DNA from: Bordetella genomosp. 13
GTDB taxonomy: Bacteria; Pseudomonadota; Gammaproteobacteria; Burkholderiales; Burkholderiaceae_B
Length of the DNA stretch: 64,000 nt
Direction: 5' to 3'
Assembly (NCBI RefSeq): GCF_007679965.1
Contig: NZ_VEHL01000001.1
Coordinates: 930,001 to 994,000, forward strand
The notes below the pieces were generated by a model that searched no databases, was not told where the DNA came from, and worked only from the letters and a program-made list of their open reading frames with translations. Below are positions 16,911-29,000 of this stretch, piece by piece. Position 1 is the stretch's first letter, and every line of letters starts with the position of its first letter. A program made the position numbers and the translations under genes.

Positions 16911-18701
16911 ATGACAATCGATGAGTCGGATGCCCCGCATCCGATCGGATTCGCAGGGGGCGACTATTACGAGTCGGCCGCCCTGCTTGCCGCTTCGCTG
17001 TTCAAGGCTCCCTGCGCCGTCATCCGCATCGAGGCGGACCTGCCCGATGCCTTCTCGCATGGGGCCACCCGGGCCTTGCCCGCCCGCACCCCCCCGGCCG
17101 CGGCGGGCTGCCACTATTCCACGCCCGGCTATGCCCTGGACGCGGCCGGCAGGCTGGTCGCCGCGGCCCCGCAATACGCGCTGGCCGAGCCCTGGCCGGC
17201 GCAGGACGATGCGCCGCTGGCCGTGTTCACGCAGTGCCCGCTGATCGACCACGACGGGCAGCCGTTGGGCACCCTGATGCTGTTTGACGACGCGCGCCGT
17301 CCGCCGCTCACGCCCAAGGGGCAGCTACTGCTGGGACGCGTGGCCGCGCACATCGTCGACCGCATGCAGACGCTGCGCGATTTCCATTACCGCGACCGCC
17401 TTACCGGCCTGGGCAACCGCGGGCAGTTCGTGCGCGACGCCTGGTCGGCCATGGAACTGCCGCGCGAGCCCGGCGTGGGGCTGTGGGCCGCGATGATCGA
17501 CGTCATGCCGCTGGACAACATCACGCGCCTGGTGGTGGCGGTCGGCCTGGTGCAGGTCGAGCGCGCCATCGAGCGGATGGCCGCGCGCGTCATGGCGTCG
17601 CTGCCGCCCGAATGCCGCGCCTATCGCCTGGGCCTGGCGCGCTTCGGCTTCCTGTGCGAAGGCCAGCAGGAAGACGTGCGCCGGCTGGCGGCCGGCTGCG
17701 TCGCGCGCTTCGACAGTCCGATCACGGTGGACGACGACCTGCCGCTGAGCCTGTCGGCCCACGCAGGCGTGCTGCCGGTGCAGCGAAACCAGCTGCCGCA
17801 GCTGATCAGCGCGCTGTTCGCGGTGTCCGAATCCGCGCGCGAGCGGGGCGTGGCGGTCGGCGTGTTCGACCTGCAGCTGGTGCAGCGCCAGCGCCGCCAC
17901 GTGCTCATCATCAACTCGATCCGCGGCGCGGTGAAGGCGCCGGACCAGTTGCGCCTGGTCTACCAGCCGCGCGAGCGGCTCAGCGACGGCATATGGACCT
18001 CGGTCGAGGCGCTGGTGCGCTGGCGCCATCCGCTGCTGGGGGAGCTCTCGCCCGCCGAGTTCATACCGCTGCTGGAAGGCACCACGCTGATGCCGCTGCT
18101 GACCGACTGGGTGCTTGCGCACGCCATGCGGCAGCTGGCCGAATGGCGCAGGACGTTGCCCAAGCTGAAGATGTCGATCAACATCGCCGCGTCCGACCTG
18201 AAGCGGCCCGATTTCAGCCAGGTGCTGCGCGGCGCCATGGAGGCCAACGGCATCGGCGGCGGCTGCATCGAGCTGGAGCTGACCGAGGGCTCGCTGGTGC
18301 GGGCGGACGCCGCCACCATGGACATGCTGGAAGGCCTGGAGCGTTGCGGCATCGAGATCGCCGTGGACGACTTCGGCGCCGGCTACAGCAATCTGTCGCA
18401 GCTGGCCAAGCTGCCCTACGACGTGCTGAAGCTGGACAATTCGCTGGTGCGCTCGGTCACGTCCAACGCACGCGCCGCGCTGATCGTGCAGGCCATCGTC
18501 GGCCTGGCCAAGCAGTTGGGCCATCGCGTGGTGGCCGAAGGCGTCGAGACCGGGCATCTGCGCGACCTGTCGGTGCTGTGGGGCTGCGACGAGGTGCAGG
18601 GCTTCTTCATCGCGCGCCCCATGGAAGCGGAGGCGCTCTACGCGCTGCTGGGCGAGCGCGTCGAGCGCCGAGGCGCGCCGCGCAGCCGGGACGCTGTATA
18701 A
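16911..18701 (+). CDS. c-di-GMP phosphodiesterase, GAF-degenerate GGDEF-EAL
   Basis: A 596-residue cytoplasmic protein. A GAF-like domain (about 10-150) precedes a degenerate GGDEF domain in which the active site reads LARFG, so it cannot make c-di-GMP. The C-terminal EAL domain (about 335-585) keeps all hallmarks: EAL in SVEALVRW, N in INIAASD, E in ELTEG, DDFGAGYSN, K in LKLDN, EGVET and QGFF. It should therefore hydrolyse c-di-GMP. The start at ATG 16911 (or the adjacent GTG at 16908) is preferred to the open frame back to 16821, which is Pro/Arg-rich. Confidence 0.9.
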   Translation: MTIDESDAPHPIGFAGGDYYESAALLAASLFKAPCAVIRIEADLPDAFSHGATRALPARTPPAAAGCHYSTPGYALDAAGRLVAAAPQYALAEPWPAQDDAPLAVFTQCPLIDHDGQPLGTLMLFDDARRPPLTPKGQLLLGRVAAHIVDRMQTLRDFHYRDRLTGLGNRGQFVRDAWSAMELPREPGVGLWAAMIDVMPLDNITRLVVAVGLVQVERAIERMAARVMASLPPECRAYRLGLARFGFLCEGQQEDVRRLAAGCVARFDSPITVDDDLPLSLSAHAGVLPVQRNQLPQLISALFAVSESARERGVAVGVFDLQLVQRQRRHVLIINSIRGAVKAPDQLRLVYQPRERLSDGIWTSVEALVRWRHPLLGELSPAEFIPLLEGTTLMPLLTDWVLAHAMRQLAEWRRTLPKLKMSINIAASDLKRPDFSQVLRGAMEANGIGGGCIELELTEGSLVRADAATMDMLEGLERCGIEIAVDDFGAGYSNLSQLAKLPYDVLKLDNSLVRSVTSNARAALIVQAIVGLAKQLGHRVVAEGVETGHLRDLSVLWGCDEVQGFFIARPMEAEALYALLGERVERRGAPRSRDAV

Positions 18702-18759
18702 ATAGCGTTTGCGTCCTGCCCGCGTAACGCCCGCGACCCGCGTGTCGCCACCGCTGCCC

Positions 18760-19161
18760 ATGACTGACTTCCCCCCGCTGCGCCAACCCTGTCCGCCCGG
18801 AGCCTGCGACTGCGGCCACGATGCCCTGCGCGACGATCCCGCGGGCGACAAGCGCATCCTGATGCTGACCAAGGCCGAAGAGAAGAAGCTGGTCGAGCGG
18901 CTGGAGAGCGTGGCCACGCTGGAGGAGCTGCGCCGCATGGAGGCGCGCATCCAGTCGCTGCTGGGCGTGACGCTGACCATCACCCCCAGCGACAACGAAG
19001 TGCGCACCATGCGCGGCTTCAACATCCGCCTGGAAGAGCGCCCCGGGCTGTGCAGCAAGACGCGCCAGTCCATCCCCGCGGCCATCCGGCGCTGCTTCGA
19101 GCGCAATCCGGACATCGCGTTCGCGATCCTGAACGAAAGCGGCCTGCTGCGCGACGCGTGA
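18760..19161 (+). CDS. Conserved hypothetical protein with N-terminal Cys motif
   Basis: A 133-residue protein I do not recognise. Near the N-terminus CPPGACDCGH packs three cysteines and a histidine (a possible metal site), and residues 30-65 form a charged helix (EEKKLVERLES, EELRRMEAR). The rest (TLTITPSDNEVRTMRGF, then RNPDIAFAILNESGLL) looks like a folded alpha/beta domain. It begins 58 bases after the EAL gene on the same strand and may be co-transcribed. Codon use looks like its neighbours, so it is probably a real gene. Confidence 0.65.
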   Translation: MTDFPPLRQPCPPGACDCGHDALRDDPAGDKRILMLTKAEEKKLVERLESVATLEELRRMEARIQSLLGVTLTITPSDNEVRTMRGFNIRLEERPGLCSKTRQSIPAAIRRCFERNPDIAFAILNESGLLRDA

Positions 19162-19215
19162 CGGCGTTCCGCGCGCCAGGACCGGCGCGCTCGGCGCACG
19201 CCGGAACCCGCGCCG

Positions 19216-21675
<2,460 letters not shown>

Positions 21676-21727
21676 GGTCTCCTCCAGTGGCTGCGGGCGC
21701 CGGGGCGGCAGGGCGCCGCCCCGTGCC

Positions 21728-24700
21728 TCAAGAACGTCCCAATGTGCGCGACACGGCCTCGACCAGCGCGTCCAGGGGGATGGGCTTGTTCAGGTGGGTG
21801 GTGAATCCGGCTTGCGCGGCCTTGTCCACGTGGTCTTTCGAGCCGTAGCCGGTCAGCGCGATGGCCGGGATCTTCAAGTCGGGAAAGCGGTTGCGCACCT
21901 CGGTCATGAACTGGTAGCCGTCCATGTTGGGCATGCCGATGTCCGAGATGATCAGGTCGTAATGCGTGGAGGCATCCAGGGACTGCAGGGCGCGCTCGCC
22001 GCTGTTGGCGACGGCGACCTGGGCGCCTTCCATTTCCAGCAGGGCCTGGAAGGTGTCCAGAATGTCCTCGGAGTCGTCCACGATGAGGATGTGCAGGCCC
22101 GTCAGCTGGCCGTCCGCGGGCGGCTCGGGCACGTGGACCGCGTCTTCCTGCGCGGGCAGCGCCAGGGGCAGCCATACCGAGAAGCACGCGCCGCGGCCCT
22201 TGCCTTCGGAGTACGCCTCGATGCGCCCGCCGTGCGCCTGCACCAGCTGGCTGACCACGCCCAGGCCGATGCCCAGGCCGTCGCGGTTGATGCCGCGATG
22301 GCGCATGTCGGCCTGGCTGAACATGTCGAACACCTTGGCCAGGAAGGCCGGTTCGATGCCTTCGCCGGTGTCGGCCACGTCCAGCCGCGCCATCTTGCCA
22401 TCGCGTGCCAGCGTCACGCTGACCGTGCCGCCGTTGGGCGTGAACTTGATGCCGTTGTTCAGCAGGTTCCAGATGATCTGCTCGACGCGGGTCGAGTCGG
22501 CGTCGATGTGCAGCGCGTCGGCGGCGTCGTAGTCGCTGCGCAGGTTCACCTCGGCCGAAGCCGCGGTGTGGCGCAGCACGCTGAGGATGCTTTCCACCGT
22601 GTCGGTCAGGCTGACCACGCCGCGGTTGAGCTTGAGCTTGCCCGTCTGCACGCGCGCCATGTCCAGCAGGTCTTCGATGATGCGCGCCTGGCTGCGCACC
22701 GAATGCTGGATGGTCTCGGCCGCGCGCGACATGCTGGGCGAGCCGCGCACCGCGGGCGTGCGCGCCAGCAGGTCGGCGTTGAGCTGGATCAGGTTCAGCG
22801 GATGCTTGAGCTCGTGCGACATGACCGCGAAGAACTCGTCCTTCAGGCTGCTGTCTGCGCGCGAGGATTCCAGGCGGTTCTCCTGCTCGCTTTCCTTGCG
22901 GCGCTGCTCGGTGACGTCGCGCGCGATCTTGGCGTAGCCGTCGAAGAATTCGTCGCGCATCGGGTTGATGCTGCCCGTGCAGAAGATGCGCGAGCCGTCC
23001 TTGCGGCGCAGCCAGCGCTCATCCGAGGCGTAGCCGCGCGTGCGGGCGCGTTCCATTTCCTTGCGCGGCTCGCCGTTCTCGACGTCCTCGCGGGTGAAGA
23101 TGATGTCCAGCGGCTGGCCCACGGCCTCGTTCTCGGGATAGCCGAAGATGATCTGCGCGCCCACGTTCCATGTGGCGATGTGGCCGTCGTTGCCGATGGT
23201 GATGATGGCGAAGTCCTTGGTGCTCTGCGCCATCAGCCGCATGTGGGCCTCGCCCAGGCGCAGGCGTTCCTCGGCCTTGCAGCGGTCGGTGATGTCGATG
23301 AAGGTGAGCACCGCGCCCTCGATGCGGTGCTCGGCGCTGCGGTAGGGCAGCAGGCGCGCCAGGTACCAGCGGTCGTCGCCGCTGCTGACCTCGCGCTCGA
23401 CGGTGCGCAGCGATTCGAACACGCTGGCGGCGTCGCGCGCCAGGTCGGGATAGTTCAGGCGATGCGTGATGTCCAGCAGCGAGCGGCCCGCGTCGCTGGC
23501 GATCACGCTGAAGATGTCCGTGGCGCGCGGGGTGAACCACTTGATGCGCATGCCGCGGTCGACGAACACCGTGGCGATGTCGGTCGAGGCGATCAGGTTC
23601 TGCAGGTCGTCGTTGATCTTGGCGGTTTCCTCGACCTTCGACTTCAGCTCGGAGTTGACCGTGACCAGTTCCTCGTTGACGGACTGCAGCTCTTCCTTGC
23701 CCGTCTCCAGTTCCTCGGTGGCCGAGCGCAGCTCTTCGTTGATCGCCTGCAGCTCTTCGTTGGAGGCCTTCAGCTCCTCGGTGGACGTCTCGGATTGCTC
23801 CATCGTCAGCTGCAGGCGGTCCTTGGCCTGCTGCAGCTCGGCCTCCAGCTGCGCCAGCATGCTGGTGGCGGCCTTGCCCGCCTGCGCGCCGTCGTCCTCG
23901 CTCATGATGGCCTCGACCTCGTCGAAGATCACCAGCATGAAATCGCTGCCGCTTTCCTCATGGCGGAACGGGCGCACCACCATGTTGACGTACACGCGCC
24001 GCTCGCCCATGCTCATCTCGACGCGGCGCGCCTCGACGCTCTTGCGCGAGTGCAGCGCCTGGAACATGGCGGTGCGCAGTTCCATGCGCAGCTCGGGTTG
24101 CACCAGTGCGGGCAGGTTGCGCGAGGGCTCGCCGCCCGCATGGCGCAGGAAGCGGCCCGCGCGGTCGGACATGTGCACGATGTTGGCTTCGTGGTCGACG
24201 ATGACGCTGGGCGGCGCGTATTGCTCCAGCGCGCGCTGGTGGATCTCGGCGAACGAGGTCTTGCCGCGCCGGCTGGGCGAACTTTCGGTGGGCACGGCGC
24301 GGATGACCTTGTCGAAATTGGTGGTAGGCAGGGACGGGATGGTGCGGTGCACGTAGGCCGTGCCCTTGGCCTGGTACAGGCGGTTGCGCTTGTCCACGAC
24401 CGTGAACAGGTTCTCGCAGGCGTCGGCCGACTCGGAACTGCCCAGGAACAGGAAGCCGCCCGGCTTCAGCGCGAAATGGAACATGCGCAACACGTCGACC
24501 TGCACTTCGCGGTCCAGATAGATCAGCAGGTTGCGGCAGGTGACCAGGTCGAGCTTGGAGAAGGGCGGATCGCGCAGCACGTTGTGCGGCGCGAACAGCA
24601 CGCGCTCGCGGATCTCTTTCTTGATGCGGTAGCCCGCCTCGTCCTTGGTGAAATAGCTGTGCAGCATGGCCGCGGACACGTCGGTGTCGATGGCGGCCGG

Positions 24701-25876
24701 GTACAGGCCGGCGCGGCCGGTGGCCAGCGAGGGCTCGTCGATGTCGGTGGCGAACACCTGCAGGCGCGGCGCGGACGGCAGCTTGTCGGCGTAGCTGGAC
24801 AGCAGCATGGCCATGGAATAGGCCTCTTCGCCGGTGGCGCAGCCGGCCGTCCAGACCCGCACCGACGGCGGCGGATGGCCGTCGCGGCCGTTGACCAGCG
24901 GGCCGATCACCTGCTGTTCCAGCGCCTCGTAGGCTTCCTTGTCGCGGAAGAACTGCGTGACGCCGATCAGCATGTCGCCCAGCAGCTTGGGCGTCTCGTC
25001 GGCCGTCTGGTGCAGCATGACCGCGTAGCTCTGCATGTCGGGAACGCCGGTGACCTGCATGCGCCGCTCGATGCGGCGCAGCACGGTGGCCTTCTTGTAG
25101 TGCCGGAAATCGTGGCCGGTGCGGGTGCGCAGCAGCGTCAGGATGTCGCGCAGCGCGGTGCGCTCGGCGGGGCTTTCCTCGTGCGCCTGCTCGGCGTTGT
25201 CCGGGTCCAGCGGGTCGCCCACGGGGGCGGGCATGTGGATGCGGGCCATGTTCCTGGCGATGCCCATCAGGCGCGCGGGCATCTCCGCCACGGGCAGGAT
25301 GATGTCCACCATGCCGGTCGCGATGGCATTGCGCGGCATGGAGTCGTGCTGGGCGTCGTCGGGTTGCTGGGCGATGGTGATGCCGCCCTGCTCCTTGATG
25401 CGGGCCAGGCCCACCGAGCCGTCCGAGCCCCCGCCGGTCAGGATGATGCCGATGCCGCGGCTCTTGTGCACGTCGGCCAGCGCGCGGAAGAACACGTCGA
25501 TGGCGATGGGTTGGCCCAGGGGGCGCTCGTGCGCCTTCAGCCGCAGGTAGCCGTCGTTCATCTGCAGCGCGGCGGCCGGCGGGATGACGTAGACGTGGTT
25601 CTTCTGCACCGGCATGGTCTGCGTGACCTGCACGATGGGCAGGTCGGTGACGCCCTGCAGGATGCGGTGCGCCACGCTTTCGTGCCGGGGCGACAGGTGC
25701 AGGACCACCACGAAGGCCATGTCGGGCTGGGCCGGCATATTTTCGAAGAACACCTTCAGGGCCTCGATCCCGCCCGCGGACGCCCCGATGCCGACCACCG
25801 GGAATGGCAGGTCGCTGGTCATGAGGTGCTTCTGGTTGTCGGGCGGAGGACCGGAGTCGGGCATGTCGGTGGTCAT
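21728..25876 (-). CDS. CheB-CheR-PAS-histidine kinase-receiver fusion protein
   Basis: A 1382-residue multi-domain signalling protein. In order: CheB methylesterase (about 25-205, with Ser in GASAGG, His in LHLSP and Asp in GGSDG), CheR methyltransferase (about 230-500, GCATGEEAYS for SAM), a PAS-like region, a Glu-rich coiled coil (about 665-760), two PAS domains (about 765-1000), HisKA (His near 1030 in MSHELKHPL), HATPase (DTGEG, GLGIGL) and a C-terminal receiver (from about 1262, acidic DDS). There is no membrane segment. It is divergent from the larger hybrid kinase at 26085 and upstream of glgP. An internal ATG at 25822 is an alternative start. What it methylates is unknown. Confidence 0.93.
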   Translation of the reverse strand: MTTDMPDSGPPPDNQKHLMTSDLPFPVVGIGASAGGIEALKVFFENMPAQPDMAFVVVLHLSPRHESVAHRILQGVTDLPIVQVTQTMPVQKNHVYVIPPAAALQMNDGYLRLKAHERPLGQPIAIDVFFRALADVHKSRGIGIILTGGGSDGSVGLARIKEQGGITIAQQPDDAQHDSMPRNAIATGMVDIILPVAEMPARLMGIARNMARIHMPAPVGDPLDPDNAEQAHEESPAERTALRDILTLLRTRTGHDFRHYKKATVLRRIERRMQVTGVPDMQSYAVMLHQTADETPKLLGDMLIGVTQFFRDKEAYEALEQQVIGPLVNGRDGHPPPSVRVWTAGCATGEEAYSMAMLLSSYADKLPSAPRLQVFATDIDEPSLATGRAGLYPAAIDTDVSAAMLHSYFTKDEAGYRIKKEIRERVLFAPHNVLRDPPFSKLDLVTCRNLLIYLDREVQVDVLRMFHFALKPGGFLFLGSSESADACENLFTVVDKRNRLYQAKGTAYVHRTIPSLPTTNFDKVIRAVPTESSPSRRGKTSFAEIHQRALEQYAPPSVIVDHEANIVHMSDRAGRFLRHAGGEPSRNLPALVQPELRMELRTAMFQALHSRKSVEARRVEMSMGERRVYVNMVVRPFRHEESGSDFMLVIFDEVEAIMSEDDGAQAGKAATSMLAQLEAELQQAKDRLQLTMEQSETSTEELKASNEELQAINEELRSATEELETGKEELQSVNEELVTVNSELKSKVEETAKINDDLQNLIASTDIATVFVDRGMRIKWFTPRATDIFSVIASDAGRSLLDITHRLNYPDLARDAASVFESLRTVEREVSSGDDRWYLARLLPYRSAEHRIEGAVLTFIDITDRCKAEERLRLGEAHMRLMAQSTKDFAIITIGNDGHIATWNVGAQIIFGYPENEAVGQPLDIIFTREDVENGEPRKEMERARTRGYASDERWLRRKDGSRIFCTGSINPMRDEFFDGYAKIARDVTEQRRKESEQENRLESSRADSSLKDEFFAVMSHELKHPLNLIQLNADLLARTPAVRGSPSMSRAAETIQHSVRSQARIIEDLLDMARVQTGKLKLNRGVVSLTDTVESILSVLRHTAASAEVNLRSDYDAADALHIDADSTRVEQIIWNLLNNGIKFTPNGGTVSVTLARDGKMARLDVADTGEGIEPAFLAKVFDMFSQADMRHRGINRDGLGIGLGVVSQLVQAHGGRIEAYSEGKGRGACFSVWLPLALPAQEDAVHVPEPPADGQLTGLHILIVDDSEDILDTFQALLEMEGAQVAVANSGERALQSLDASTHYDLIISDIGMPNMDGYQFMTEVRNRFPDLKIPAIALTGYGSKDHVDKAAQAGFTTHLNKPIPLDALVEAVSRTLGRS

Positions 25877-26084
25877 GCTGGGGTGTCAATCAATCTCGGG
25901 AAGCCTACCAGTCCGCCATGATAGCCTGCGGTGCGGGGCGTACCGGCTTGTAAGCGGTTTTCGCGCCCCATGCATGGCCCGACGGGACGTCAATGCTATA
26001 TTTTTTGGCGCGTCATCAGCCACGAACCCAGACTTCACATGCGCGCGTGTGTGCATCCCTGCGCGCGCGAAGCCAGGAGCAGCA

Positions 26085-29000
26085 GTGAGACAAGCGGATT
26101 TCCCCGACGAGACAGCCGGCGCAGCCGCCTCGGTCCCCAACTTCCTGGCCGGCGGCGGCGAGATGGGCGCCCTGATGCGGGCGTTCGACTGGCGTGCCAC
26201 CGACCTGGGGCCGCCCGAAGACTGGCCGCCGAGCCTGAAGACAGCCATCCGCATCATGCTGTCGTCCAGCCAGCCCATCTGGATCGGCTGGGGCGCGCAG
26301 CTCATCTTCTTCTACAACGATCCGTACAAGTCCATCATCGGCGGCAAGCATTCCGACGCCCTCGGGCAGCCCACGCGGGTCGTGTGGCGCGAGATCTGGG
26401 ACGACATCGCGCCCTTGCTGGACACCGCCATGCAGGGAGCAGAAGGCACCTACGTCGAGGAAAAGCTGTTGCTGATGGAGCGCAACGGGTATCCCGAGGA
26501 AACGTACTACACCTTCTCTTACAGCCCCATTCCCGACGAGCTGGGCCGCGCCGCGGGCATCATCTGCGCCAACAGCGACGACACGCGCCGCGTGGTCGGC
26601 GAGCGCCAGCTGAGCCTGCTGCGCGAACTGGGTGCGTCCACCGCCAATGCGCGCACCTGGCGCGAGGCCTGCGAGCTCAGCGCCCGGGCGCTGAGCGCCG
26701 ACGCGCACGACATGCCCTTCGCGCTGCTGTACCTGGCCGAGCCGCAGAGCGCCGAGGCCGCGCTGGTGGGCGCCTGCGGCATCGACCCGGGGCATCCGGC
26801 CGCGCCGGAAGTCCTGCCGGTGGACGGTCAAGGTGTGTGGCCGCTGGACGGTCCCGCCGGCGAACTGCGAGTGCTGTCGGGCCTGCGCGAGCGGTTCGGC
26901 AATGCGCTGCCGACCGGGCCGTGGAAGCAGCCGCCGGACGAGGCGGCCATCGTGCCCGTGCCGACCGCGGGCGAGAACGGCCGCATCGGTTTCCTGGTCG
27001 TCGGCCTGAATCCCTATCGCCTGGTCGGTCCGGCCTATCGGGACTTCCTGTTGATGACGGCGGCCCAGATCGGCACGACCATCGGCGCCGCCTATGCCTA
27101 CGAGGAAGAGCGCCGCCGCGCCGAGGCGCTGGCCGAGCTGGACCGTGCCAAGACCACCTTCTTCTCCAACATCAGCCACGAGTTCCGCACTCCGCTGACC
27201 CTGATGCTGGGGCCGCTGGAGGAGCTGCTGGCGCGCGCCGCCGAGACCGGGGACGACAGCCGCGACCTGGTCGAGGTCACGCACCGCAACGGCCTGCGTT
27301 TGCTGACGCTGGTGAACACGCTGCTGGATTTTTCGCGCATCGAGGCGCGGCGCGTGCACGTGAACTACCAGCCTACCGACCTGTCGGCGCTGACGGCCGA
27401 CCTGGCTTCGCTGTTCCGTTCCGCCATGGATCGCGCGGAGCTCGAACTGGTGGTCGATTGCGAGCCGCTGCCGCATCCGGTCTACATCGACCGCGACATG
27501 TGGGAAAAGATCGTCCTGAACCTGATGTCCAACGCATTCAAGTTCACGATGACGGGCTCGGTGGCGATCCGCGTGGCGCCCAGCACGGACGGCGGCGCGG
27601 TGCGGGTCGAGGTGCGGGATACGGGCATCGGCATTCCGCCGCACGAACTGCCGCGCATCTTCGACCGGTTCCATCGCGTGGCCGGCGCGGCGGGCCGCAG
27701 CATCGAGGGCAGCGGGATCGGACTGGCGCTGGTGCAGGAGCTGGTGCGGCTGCAGGGCGGCACCATCCGCGCCGACAGCCAGCTGGGACGGGGCACGACG
27801 TTCACCATCGAGCTGCCGTGGGGCATGGGGTATGCGCCTGTGCAGTCCGCCGGCGCAGCGCCCGCCAGTGCGCCGGCCGCCGGATCGCCGGCCGCCACCT
27901 CCACCAGCCTGAACGCGCGGGCCTACGCCGACGCCACGCTGCGCTGGCTGCCGGACAGCGACCGCATCCTGCCCGAGCCGTCGCTGCCGGCGGCCGCGCC
28001 CGCGGCCGCCGACGCGGGCGGCATGTCCGCCCGCGTGCTGGTGGTGGACGACAATGCCGACCTGCGCGACTACATGAGCCGCATCCTGCGCGCCGTGGGC
28101 TACGACGTCGAGACCGCGGTGGACGGCGCGGCCGCGCTGGGCCAGGTGCGCGCCGACCCGCCGGATCTGGTGCTGTCCGACGTGATGATGCCCAGGCTGG
28201 ACGGCTTCGGCCTGCTGGCCGCGCTGCGCAACGACGACGAACTGCGCGGCATTCCGGTGCTGCTGCTGTCGGCGCGCGCGGGCGAGGAGGCGCGCGTCGA
28301 GGGCCTGGACGCGGGCGCGGACGACTACCTGACCAAGCCCTTCTCGGCGCGCGAGCTGCTGGCCCGGGTGGCCAGCAACCTGCAGCTGGCGCGGGTGCGG
28401 CAGGAGGCGGCCCAGCGGCTGCGCGAAGAGACGCGCATGCTGGAACTGCTGAACCAGGTGGGCGTGGCGGTGGCGGCGGAACTGGACGTCAGCCGCGCCG
28501 TGCAGATCGTCACCGACGCGGCCACCGAACTGACCGGCGCCGCGTTCGGATCCTTTTTCTACAACGTGCTGGATGACAAGGGCGAGTCGTACACGCTGTA
28601 TGCCCTGTCCGGCGTGCCCCGCGAGGCATTCGAGCGATTCCCCATGCCGCGCAACACCGCGGTGTTCGGGCCCACGTTCCGCGGCGAAGGCATCGTTCGT
28701 TCCGACGACATCACGCAGGACGCGCGCTACGGCCGCAACGCGCCGCACCACGGCATGCCCGACGGGCACCTGCCAGTGCGCAGCTACCTGGCCGCGCCCG
28801 TGGTGTCGCGCACGGGCGAGGTGCTGGGCGGCCTGTTTTTCGGCCATTCCGAGCCCGGCGTCTTCACCGACCGGTCCGAACGCGTGCTGGTCGGCATCGC
28901 CGCGCAGGCGGCGGTGGCCATCGACAACGCGCGGCTGTATCGCGCGGCGCAGGTCGAGATCGACGAGCGCGCCAAGGCGCAGGGCGCGCTGGCGCAGCTC

